In this document: in pieces, positions 33,000 to 42,570 of the stretch
Layout: each line of letters opens with the position of its first letter
Numbering within the stretch: position 1 is the first letter of the stretch
Assembly (NCBI GenBank): GCA_023548195.1
Contig: JAJHZJ010000335.1
Location: 3,465,020-3,529,019 of the forward strand
Direction of reading: 5' to 3'
Length of the DNA: 64,000 nt
Source: Bettongia penicillata ogilbyi
Taxonomy: Eukaryota > Chordata > Mammalia > Diprotodontia > Potoroidae
Program-made: the position numbers and the translations under genes
Notes under the pieces: model-generated
What the model was told of the DNA's origin: nothing
The model's database searches: none
What the model saw: the letters and a program-made list of their open reading frames with translations, nothing else

Positions 33000-33675
33000 C
33001 CTGGGTTCCTTTTAGCAGATATGCAACTAGATATTTATATACTGTCTATGACTATATTAAATAGTGTATCTCTTACTCTTGCTCCTTGCAGGTTTTGTTG
33101 GTATATAGAAAATTTGTTTTTTCAATATATGGAAATGGAGATGATTTATGGATGTTTTATATGCTCCTATTTTGCTAAAATTACTCTTTCTGATGAACTT
33201 TTTAAATATATATCAAGGATTTTCCAAGAATGTCATATTATCTGCAATAAGAGATAGCTTCATTACTTCATTTCCCATTGTGATTCCTTCAATTTTTTTT
33301 CTTCTCTTGTTGGGAATATTAGCATTTGAAAAACAATATTGAATAATACTGGTGAAAATTGACATTATTGGTTTTTTCTGATCATAATTGGAAAGCTACT
33401 AGCTTATGAACATTACAAATCATATTTGTGCAATGTTTTATGTAGATGTTTTATCATTGTAAGGAAAAATCAATTTATGCCAAAGGTTTCAAGACTTTTT
33501 CAATAATAATGAGTGCTGTAGCTTGTCAAAAGTGTTTTTTATGTATCTATTGAAGTAATCATTTGATCTTTGGCCATGGTGTTATTGATACAATCAATGG
33601 TGCTAACAGTTTTATCGTATTAAACCTTACAGTATTAATTCTGCTATGTTTGAGTTTATAATCCCAGTGCATTGG
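33000..33675 (-). repeat. L1 ORF2 fragment, antisense
   Basis: Reads as the reverse complement of L1 ORF2 RT-domain sequence: GTTGGGAATATTAGCATTTG, AATAATAATGAGTGCTGTAGC, TTGTCAAAAGTGTTTTTTATG, CTATTGAAGTAATCATTTGATC, and GGTGTTATTGATACAATCAATGG. It is AT-mutated and not open. Confidence 0.75.
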
Positions 33676-33679
33676 TATC

Positions 33680-34385
33680 ATAGAACCAAATGGTAAGATA
33701 GAAATTGAAGGAACTCACCCATGCAGATCTAAGAATAAAGAAGCCAAAGAGTATTATAACTAAATTCCAGGGATCTCAAGGTGCAGAGTATATATTACAA
33801 ACAATCAGAAAGAAATAATCCAAATATCATGGAGTCGCAGTCAGGATAACGCTAGGTTTAGCAGCTACTATATTAAAGTGCTGCAAGGTTTGGAACATGA
33901 TGTTCAACAGAGCAAAGCAGCTAAGATTACAACAAAGAATTCTCTACTCAGTACACCTGAGTATAAACCTTCAGAGAGCAAATGGATATTTAATGCAATT
34001 GAGGACTTTTAAGTATTGCTGATGAAAAGACTGAAGCTGAATAGAAAATTTCACGTTTAAATACAGGACTCAAGAAAAGATTAAAAATGTAATCAGGAAA
34101 GAAAAATCCTAAGAGATTCAAAAAGGTAAAACTCTTTCTTTGCCTGAATAGGAAGATGATCCTTGTAATTCCTAAGAATTTTCTCATTATTAGGGAAGTT
34201 AGAAGGAGTATACATAAACAGAGAGAAGAGGTGTGAGTTGAATTTGATGGGATGATATCTAAAGAATTAAATTAAATGAAAGGGTGACAAAGAGGTATGC
34301 AATGGCAGAAGGTGGAAAGGAAAGATAGAATGGAGTAAATTATCTCATTTAAAAGAGGTCTAAAGAAGGTTTGACAATGGAGGAG
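33680..34385 (+). repeat. L1/HAL1 ORF1 C-terminus and downstream, decayed
   Basis: GATAGAAATTGAAGGAACTCACCC parallels the ORF1 KISIEGIHRSPP codons. CAGTCAGGATAACGC and TAGCAGCTACTATATTAAAG parallel IRITQDLAASTLR. The sequence then runs into an equivalent of the ORF1 end and the 3' region with AGGAAAGAAAAATCC. Older than the four HAL1 copies. It directly adjoins antisense L1 on its left, a junction typical of L1 inversion or nested debris. Confidence 0.65.
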
Positions 34386-34389
34386 AACA

Positions 34390-34790
34390 TCTATTATCTA
34401 TTTATTCCTTATCAGAGAAACTTCCTGTAATATTTTTATAGTTTCAACTATTAATTATTTCCCCCCATCCCACTCCTCTTGTATTTTTCCATCTATCTTT
34501 CCCCTTTCACTATTCTTCCTCCAAAAATTTTTGCTTCTAACTGATGCCTTCTGTAATTTGCCCTCTCTTTTATTCATCTTTCCCACTTATTTTATCTTCT
34601 TCCACTGGTATTTTCTTATAGGGTAAGATAGATTTCTATATCCAACTGATTGTGCATGTTATTTCTTCTTTGAGCCAATTTCTAAAAGTGTAAGTTTCCA
34701 GTGTTGTCAACCATCTCCCTCATGTTCTCTTCCACTGTCAAACCTTCTTTAGTCCTCTAGTAGATAACTTGACAACATCAAAGTGAACTT
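34390..34790 (-). repeat. L1 inter-ORF/ORF1 3' region, antisense
   Basis: GGGTAAGATAGATTTCTATATCC, CAACTGATTGTGCATGTTAT, TTCTTCTTTGAGCCAATTTC and the C/T-rich text around it resemble the reverse complement of marsupial L1 sequence near the ORF1-ORF2 junction. From memory of the family only. Confidence 0.5.
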
Positions 34791-34799
34791 TTTCTTTAT

Positions 34800-35505
34800 T
34801 TTTCTTGGGGGTTTTTATCTGAGATTTCTTTCATGATATGACTAAAACAAAAATATGTTTTGCATGACTACACATGTGCAATATGTATGTATGTATAGAT
34901 ATATATGTATATCAAATTACTTATTTTTACAGTGAGAATGGGAGGACACATATTTTGGGAAAACAAGAATTATATAAGAAAACCAAAGCTCAAAATTGCC
35001 TTTTTACATATATAGGAAAAAATAAAAGAAGAAGAAAGAAATAATAAATAGGATGACTTCAAAAATGTGGAAAGACTCACATGAAATGAGGAGAACCAAG
35101 AGAACAGTGTACACAGTAACAGGAATATTGTTTGATGATCACCTTGGAATAAAAGCTATTCTATACAATGATCCATGACAATTTCAAAAGACAAATAATG
35201 AAAAGTGCTATTAACCTCCAGAGGAAAAAACTGAAGAAATCTGAAAGAAGAGCAAAGTATAACCTTTTTTTTTACTTAAATTTTCTTCAGTTTCTTTTCT
35301 TGGTAGGTGCTTTTTTTCACAACATGACCAATATAGAAATATTTTGCATGATTGCATATGTATAACCATTAGTAATTATCTTCTCTTCTCAATGAAAGAA
35401 AAAGGGAAGGGAGAGACAGTGAGTGACAGAGAGAATTTGGAACTCAAGATTAAAAAGAAAAATACAGATGTAAAAAAAACTTTACATATAATTAGAAAAA
35501 AAATA
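34800..35505 (+). repeat. L1 3' ends, two adjoining fragments
   Basis: 34,800-34,960 carries CATGATATGACTAAAACAAA and GTTTTGCATGACTACACATG. 35,040-35,505 carries GGAAAGACTCACATGAAATG, AGAGAACAGTGTACACAGTAAC, CAATGATCCATGACAATTTC, GAATTTGGAACTCAAGATT and a terminal TTTACATATAATTAG. Both are marsupial L1 3' UTR landmarks. Confidence 0.7.
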
Positions 35506-35599
35506 TTTTAAATGAGAATGTTTTGCTTTTCTAGCTATTTTTTCTTTTATACAATTTATTCTGCTCAATTTCTTCTAAGGGATTTTTGCCCACATACAT

Positions 35600-36290
35600 A
35601 TATTTAATGCTCATCTATATAACATTGAACTTTTATTTCATCAACAGACACAGCTGTAGGTGAACTTCCTTTCAGCTTTAGCTCAAATCCTTCGTTAGCA
35701 CTGGAGCAACTTCTTGTTGTCCTTTGCCCTTCCCCAGTAGCATGATGGCTCTCTCTCAACTTGAGAGGCTTATCTCCTAGAGTTATATCTTTAATCTTTT
35801 TAATATTGTCCATGTTGTATTCTAGATTTGGACATACCTATGCTCCCTTACATTAATTTTGTCTAACAAGACACTGACGAGAGAAGCCTGGATTTTTCCT
35901 GGTCATCCCTGACCATTGGTTGACTTAGTGACGTTTCAGGCCTAAAACCACACCTCCAGGTAGTGCCCCTCACCATTGGGCAATTTTCCGATGAATTTTG
36001 GGTAAAATAGCTATGCAGTAAATATCAAAAGTGCATGTTATTTAAGAACTGACCACTCCTTAACCACTCCCTAAAACCACCCAAAACACCTAGTTAGCAT
36101 ATTTGGCACAAGTGGTACTATTGAATATCCTATACAAACTTTCCCTATACCCCTTTAAGGTTCCAGGCTCCCTAAGAACTCTTGTTCCCTGAAAAGTGCA
36201 GTAAATATTTACCTTGATTTCAACAATGCTAAAGGTCGTGAATTCTTCTCCAGATAACTTGTTCCTGGTACCTGGTCTTTTGGTGGAGGG
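35600..36290 (+). mobile_element. Putative retroviral LTR-like stretch
   Basis: Relatively C-rich, unlike its surroundings. It has CCACTCC repeats, TATTTAAGAAC as a possible TATA region, AGTAAATATTTACC near the end and TTTTGGTGGAGGGG at 36,277, which resembles the start of some retroviral primer binding sites. No viral genes follow. L1 5' UTR begins almost at once. No terminal repeats or target duplication were found, so this remains tentative. Confidence 0.35.
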
Positions 36291-36299
36291 GGGGGGGGT

Positions 36300-36600
36300 T
36301 CTCACATCCCCTTTCCAGCCCGTATCAGGGAAGTAGGGACAATGTGGTGCGGTAAAACGACAGACATGCTGTAGCTTTCCCCTTACAGCCCACAAAATAC
36401 CTGGTAAAAAGGACTCTAAACAAATTGTAGAGCGGCACAAAACGACAGTGAAAGGGATTTACAGCCCAAGGCAGCCTGGAAAGATGATAGGAAAGGTCTA
36501 TCACACCAGCCTTGGCATGGTAGGGACAAAACTGGAGCACACTTTAGGGCGCTGCGCTTCCCAGATTTCTCAACCCACAAGTACCAAAGACACCACTTGG
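36300..36600 (+). repeat. L1/HAL1 5' UTR fragment
   Basis: AAAAAGGACTCTAAACAAATTG, TAGAGCGGCACAAAACGACAG, TTTACAGCCCAAGGCAGCCTGG, TTGGCATGGTAGGGACA, CCCAGATTTCTCAACCCACAAG and TACCAAAGACA match 17,975-18,170 in the L1/HAL1 next to the intact V1R. Confidence 0.65.
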
Positions 36601-36604
36601 AGCA

Positions 36605-36950
36605 TATATGTTTAGTAATGATACTGCTGCATTATCTATAGTGCCTTTTAGCTGGATGTAGTTTCCTTCCTTATCTCTTCTGATTGGATCCATTTCTGCT
36701 TTGGCTTTGTCTAAGATTAGGATTGCTACAACCTTTTATTCTGCTCCAACCTTTTACATTTACCCTGTGTATATCCCACCATTTCAACTGTGTTTCTTGT
36801 AAGCAACACACTGTTGAATTACAGCTTTTAATTCATTCTGCTATCCAACTCAGTTTTATGGCAGAATTCATCCCATTCACATTCACAGTTATGATTGCTG
36901 CTTGTATTTTTTCCTTCCATTCTCTTTCCCACCTTTTGTGCTTCTAGTTC
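36605..36950 (-). repeat. L1 ORF2 endonuclease region, antisense
   Basis: GATTGGATCCATTTCTGCTTTGG, CTTTGTCTAAGATTAGGATTGC, TTCTGCTCCAACCTTTTAC, GTGTTTCTTGTAAGCAACAC, and CATCCCATTCACATTCACAG are the reverse complement of L1 ORF2 N-terminal (AP endonuclease) sequence. Confidence 0.8.
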
Positions 36951-36964
36951 TCCCATCTCCATTC

Positions 36965-37727
36965 CCCTCCTCAATAAGCCTCTGAAAATGAAAACAAAAA
37001 TGACATGGAGTTTTCCAGGATATGTAAGTTGGCACTGTGCCTGTTTGAGAGGCATAGATAAACGCCTCTCAATCTTTTTGATCTAGACTCCACCTCAGCT
37101 TCGTCAAGGAAGCGTGATTAAGGATAAAGGGAAAGCTGATGCTGAGGGATTCTGGGCAAACAGCAGGTCCAGGAGTCTATGTGTGGAATCCTTACAGTCT
37201 GATGAGATAATGGAAAGGGGAGCCTATTCCTCAGTAATAGCCCAACTGAGGAATGGAGGTTTTCCCAATTTTAGTTTTGAGTTTATTAACACAGAGAGTA
37301 TCCATTTTCTTATTGACACATCCCAGCCAAAATACTGACATTGGATGATTTAAAAATTTATAATTTTTAAAAATGTAAGCAAATATTCCTGAAAACACAT
37401 CACTTAGGGTAGGATAGTAGGATTTCATCTATTTAAAATGTCACTTAAGAAATTTACAGAATATTACATAAGATGATAACAAAATAAATGATATGTAACT
37501 CTAAAAGGAGCAGAAATATAGCTTAGACAAATTTTATATTTTGCAAAATACTTGAATGCAGGTGAAAAATTTCAGAAGTTGGGGCTACATTAGCAGTCAA
37601 AGGCTATATGGTGATGAATCAATTCTTAGAGGGCATCATCCACAAAAAAAAGAAAAAAATGATTGTTGATGTTACACCATAAAAGTTAGTATTAGATTCA
37701 ACCACAAACAACAAAAAGAATGAGGAA
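36965..37727 (+). repeat. Paralogous block P2, copy 2 (left part)
   Basis: Collinear with 24,960-25,715. It starts at AATAAGCCTCTGAAAATG right after an L1 ORF2 fragment and runs to the HAL1-b target site, AAAAAGAATGAGGAA (37,713-37,727). Confidence 0.85.
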
Positions 37728-38365
37728 GGGGGAGGAGTCAAGATGGCGGAGTAGAAAGATTCACATATGCTATCTCCGAACCCACAGCCCATAAATTTCT
37801 TGTAAAAAGAACTCCCCTAAAATTCTGGAGCAGTGCAAGCTGTGCAGCAACACAGTGGAGCAAATTTCTATTCCAGAGAGCCCTGAAAAACCAGCACCAA
37901 AGGTCCATTGCGCGCCGGACAGCAGAGCCCAGCCCTTCCCTGCCCTGGCCACGTGGTCCAAGAGAAGCAGATCCAAGCAGGCTTCAGGGAGGGAACTTCT
38001 GGTGGCCATGAAAGTCCCTCCACCCACAGGTGCTACAGGTCAGTGAGAGGGCCTTCTGGGCTGGCCAACAGGGGAGGGGGGTGTCTCCATAACCCAGGGC
38101 CCCTCAGGAGGCAATGGCAGAGACGGCAGCAGCCAGGGGATCCGGGATCAGACAGGACCTCAGATACATCACTGAAGGTCTCCAAATAAACCCCCTGAGG
38201 GAACTGAGCCTGGGAGACGGCCCTGCCCCCACCTGAGCACCAGAACATAAGCTCACACTGAATAGCAGCCACACCCACCATGGAAAGCCCTGAAGCTGGG
38301 GAGCAGCATTTGAATCTCAGACCCTAAGCACTAGCTGCGCAAATCTAGGTGGGGGCAGAGAGAGA

Positions 38366-39026
38366 AAATAGTTCTCTCAATATTAGAATGGAACAGTTGG
38401 AGGCTAATGACTTTCTGAGAAACCAAGAAATCAGCAAACAAAACCAAAAGAATGAAAAAAATGGAAGAGAATGTGAAATAACTCATTGGAAAAACAACTG
38501 ACCTGGAAAATAGATCCAGGAGAGACATTTAAGAATTATGGGACTACCTGAAAGCCATGATCAAAAAAAGAGCATAGACATCATCTTTCATGAAATTATC
38601 AAGGAAAACTGCCCTGAGATTCTAGAATCAGAGGGCAAAATAAGTATTGAAGGACTCCATCAATCACCACCTGAAACAGATCCAAAAAGAGAAACTCCTA
38701 GCAACATTGAGGCCAAATTGCAGAATTCCCAGGTCAAGGAGAAAATATTGCAAGCAGCTAGAAAAAAACCATTCCAGTATTGTGGAACTACAGTCAAGAC
38801 AACACAAGATCTAGCAGCTTCTACATGAAGGGATCGAATGGCAAGGAATAGGATATTGCAGAAGTCAAAGGAACTAGGACTCAAACAAAGAATCACCTAC
38901 CCAGCAAAACTGAGTATAATACTTCAGGGGAAAACATGGTCTTTCAATGAAATAGAGGACTTTCAAGCATTCTTGATAAAAAGACCAGAGCTAAAAAGAA
39001 AATTTGACTTTCCAACACAAGAATGA
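38366..39026 (+). pseudogene. HAL1-b ORF1, C-terminal part
   Basis: Encodes MEQLEANDFLRNQEISKQNQKN, then a frame change, MGLPESHDQKKSIDIIFHEII (38,538) and the C-terminal domain to TTVKTTQDLAAST, a stop, and ITYPAKLSIILQG..KRKFDFPTQE ending at 39,026. It has no start codon region because of the internal deletion. Dead. Confidence 0.8.
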
Positions 39027-39165
39027 GAAGAAGCATGAAAAAGTAAACAGCAAAGAGCAGTTAAAAGGGACTTACCAAAAGTGAACTGTTTACATTCCTA
39101 CATGGAAAGACAATATTTGTAACTCTTAAAACTTTTCAGTATCTGGGTAGTTGGTGGGACCACAC

Positions 39166-39167
39166 AT

Positions 39168-39210
<43 letters not shown>
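39166..39210. repeat. CA dinucleotide microsatellite in HAL1-b 3' UTR
   Basis: A nearly pure CA run. The same position in the other HAL1 copies (28,160-28,250; 29,710-29,780; 44,576-44,632; 51,018-51,110) is a degenerate CA/TG tract. The microsatellite is therefore native to the element. Confidence 0.95.
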
Positions 39211-40151
39211 AACACGTGTGCATGCACACACATACAGAAACAGAGAGCACAGAGTGAATTGAATAGGATGGCATCATATCTTAAAAGAAATTAAGGTAAA
39301 CGGTGAGAGAGAAATGTAGTGGGAGGAGAGAGGGTGAAATGGAAGGGGGTAACTATATGTCATTTAAGAGGCAAGTAGGAGACTTTTTAGTGGAGGGAAA
39401 AAGAGGAGAGCTGAGAAAAAAACAAGAAGTTTACTCTCATCACATTCAGCTAAAGGAAGGAATAAAATGCACACTTATTTTGATATGAAAACCTATCTTG
39501 CAATACAAGAAAGTGGGGGAGAAGGAGATAAGCAGGTTGGGGGGGATGTTGGAAGGGAGAGCAATGGGAGGAGGGAGCAATTTGAAGTCAACACTCGGGA
39601 AGGGACAGGAAGAAAAGACAGAATACAAACAATGGGGTCAGGATAGGATGGAAGGAAATATAGTTAGTCTTACACAACACGAATATTATGGAAGTCATTT
39701 GCAAAACTACACAGATATGAACTATATTAAATTGCCTGCCTTTCCAAAGGGAATGGTTGGTGAGGGAGGGATGGGGAGAAGTTGGAACTCAAAGTTTTAG
39801 GAACAACTGTTGAGTATTGTTCTTGCTACTAGGAAATAAGAAATACAATTGATGGGGAATAGAAAGTCATCTGGCCCTACAGGACAAAAGAGAAGATGGG
39901 GACAAGAGAAGGGAGGGATGATAGAAGAGAGGGCAGATTGGTGATAGGGGAAATTAGAATGCTCGGTGTATTAGGGTGGGGGGAGGGGATAAATGGGGAG
40001 AAAATTTGGAACCCAAAATTTTGTGAAAATGAATATAAAAAGTTAAATAAATAAATTTATATTAAAAAAAAGAAAATGAATGTAAAAAGTTAAATATATA
40101 TATATATATATACTAAAGAAAAACAAACCATAATAAATACTAAAAAAAAAA

Positions 40152-40779
40152 AAAAAGAATGAGGAAATGAAAAATTTGTATAACACCCATAAAGATAAGT
40201 TTTCAATATGATAATTTTATATTGGTAAAATAAGGCTTCTAGAAATATATTCACTTATTGATAGCTATATAAAATATGAAGATGTTGATAGCAACAAAGT
40301 TCGTGAAACCAAGGCACTAAAACTTGAGTAACTGTGCAAATGCACAATGAATTTTTACCCAAATAATCTGCTCAGAATGTCACCTAAACCACACATACTA
40401 AGCAGACTTAGATTTAATATGTTACACAATATTAGTAAAAACTTCCAGGACTCCAGGCAGCATTTTGTTGTCTGTTGAATGGGTGGTGACTATAGAAATG
40501 TGAAATTTCTATAACAGAAAGAGAATTGAGGAAATGGATTTCTCTGTTCTCATCTACCCTCTGACAGGGCAAGGAGAATTTATCAGAATTAGTGGCCTGA
40601 TAAAGCTCAATTGGAATCTTGAATTTCTTACTGCAATTAGAGAAGCCCATAGAAGTACAGATATCCAACCTCTACTTTTACTGACTTTATTTTCTCACCT
40701 TCATAATCCACCATCTAACCCCAAAGAGCAAACAGTTGCTATGCAGAGCAGACAAGGGGAGCAAAAGCCCCTGGAAGCA

Positions 40780-40864
<85 letters not shown>

Positions 40865-40882
40865 TCTCTCTCTCTCCCTCTC

Positions 40883-40940
<58 letters not shown>

Positions 40941-41670
40941 TCTTCATTCCTAACATGCAGTAGGAGAACTCAGCACAGACAGGTAAACTGAAAGTTCATT
41001 TTGACTGTCCGTTCTTTGAATCTTCACTTCTATCTACTCAATCTCACACAATATGTTTCTCTTTCCATTTGTGCAGGACCCACACTGATCCTAGATTAAG
41101 AACTTCCATATACTAACCTTTACTGGTTCCCTATATTCAAAAAGATTATTCTTTATACAGGAGTATAAACAGGTTCTCTTTCTCTTCTCAAGGGAATGCA
41201 AAGAATGTAGAAAATTGTTATGCTAGAAAGGAAACTAATTTTGGAGTCAGAGAAGCAAAGTTCCAATTTTTATCCCTTTTCATTTCCCAAGTGATCCTGA
41301 ATGAATCCCATTCTTTCTTTTACTACAGTTTTCATGATTATACCAAAAAAATTGGAAGCTGGTTCAGCTAAGCTCAAAGGTGTATTCCCTCTCTGTGTGC
41401 AATAAATTTATCTCTCTAATGAGTAAAGAAAGTGTTAGGGGCTTACAGCCTTGTATCCTCTGCTCAGGCACAGAAAGGTGCTCAGTAATCCATGATGCAC
41501 ACCCAGTTCTTCTCCCCAGGTGAAATGGAAAACTGAAATATCTGAAAGTTTTCTTAAGATATGATTAGTTTTCAAAAATAGGGATTATTGGAGCTAGTTC
41601 GAACCTGAAAATTCTGGCTGGCACGATTATTTCTATTGGGAAAATAGTTTAAAAGTATCATATATAATTA
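40152..41670 (+). repeat. Paralogous block P2, copy 2 (right part)
   Basis: Continues homology to 25,700-26,562 and then to 30,556-31,080. It includes AGCAAAAGCCCCTGG before the CT tract, AGCACAGACAGGTAAACTG at 40,972, the uninterrupted site of HAL1-a at 41,137-41,155, and a MIR-like stretch at 41,225-41,400. Confidence 0.85.
40784..40942. repeat. CT dinucleotide microsatellite, about 160 bp
   Basis: An almost uninterrupted CT run with a few CCCT and one TTTG interruption. The paralogous place at 26,325-26,365 has only a short CTCTATCTCTATCTC tract, so the expansion happened after the P2 duplication. Confidence 0.98.
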
Positions 41671-42554
41671 AATACATTTCAAAATTAATTTCTGGCAATT
41701 TTGGGGATTTTGACACCACTGAATTCCTAGAACTGAAAAAAAGGTGACATTCAAATATGAAAACAACCAGATCGTCTAGGGAAACAATATTCCTGGGGAA
41801 GACCATCAGCCCTCATGGAACACAGAAACCCTTCCTTACCTATGGCCACCATGTTTAAGACCCTCCTATCTGCAGAGCATGGCACCAGTTAACAGTGAAT
41901 CATAGAGTTTCTGTAAGATTCATTTTCTGTTCTCTCAGAACTTACTACCTAGTGGGAAGCAAAAACCTAGCAAGACTGAGAAGTTAATGATTGTTGTGCT
42001 AACACAAAGTAAGGAATAGGACTAAGAGAGCAAAGTAACGAAAGAAGAAAAATTCAAGGAACAAAAGCTTGGAGAATTATCTAATAATAAATGATATTTC
42101 ACTGTGTTTTTTCAGTTTATTAAAAATGTGAAAGTTCACAACCTTATAATGTGGAGACACTGAGCTTTCTTCTCAGTTTAGGACTGATTGATTTTATGGT
42201 GGGGGAAAAGGTATTGAAATCAATTTTTGCAAATCTGTCTGCTTTGCTAAGATGACTAAAAACCAGGAATCGTAAGTATCCAAGGAACTGTCAAAACCAA
42301 AATTCATAGAATGTTGAAAAAGGTTACTAGAAAAAAAGTGTCAATTGAGGCGGATTCGTATTATGTGAAGATTACTGGAAAAGGGGGCAAAAAAATAATT
42401 GTCCTATGTCAACCCTACTCCTTACTCCCAGAATGACCTCAGGCCAGTCATTATACCTGCTAGACCTTAGTTTACTCTTTCATAAAAGAACTCTTATGAA
42501 TTAGAAAAATTGAGGTCCCCTGCAGATCAAGGTTCCCAGGTTGCTAAGCTGTCT
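41671..42554. other. Non-coding with MIR
   Basis: 41,800-41,960 is homologous to 21,225-21,380. A MIR-like stretch lies at 42,395-42,525 (AATGACCTCAGGCCAGTCATT, TACCTGCTAGACCTTAG, CATAAAAGAACTCTTATG). No gene is seen. Confidence 0.55.
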
Positions 42555-42570
42555 AAAGATATGTAACAAA

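Larger units (their letters stand above)
37728..40151 (+). mobile_element. HAL1 element b (internally deleted)
   Basis: The 5' end has GGAGGAGTCAAGATGGCGGAGTAG with a perfect YY1-like CAAGATGGCGG. The target duplication AAAAAGAATGAGGAA is exact at 37,713-37,727 and 40,152-40,166. About 480 bp, covering the ORF1 start and the first part of the coiled coil, is missing at about 38,355. The 3' UTR has a CA tract. The last 110 bases repeat the 3' terminal TGAATNTAAAAAGTTAAAT motif before a second A-rich end. The paralogous empty site is at 25,700-25,712. Confidence 0.88.

Noticed and set aside
40534..40953. 139-codon frame of Leu-Ser repeats, and Arg-Glu repeats on the other strand
   Set aside because: Translation of the CT microsatellite.
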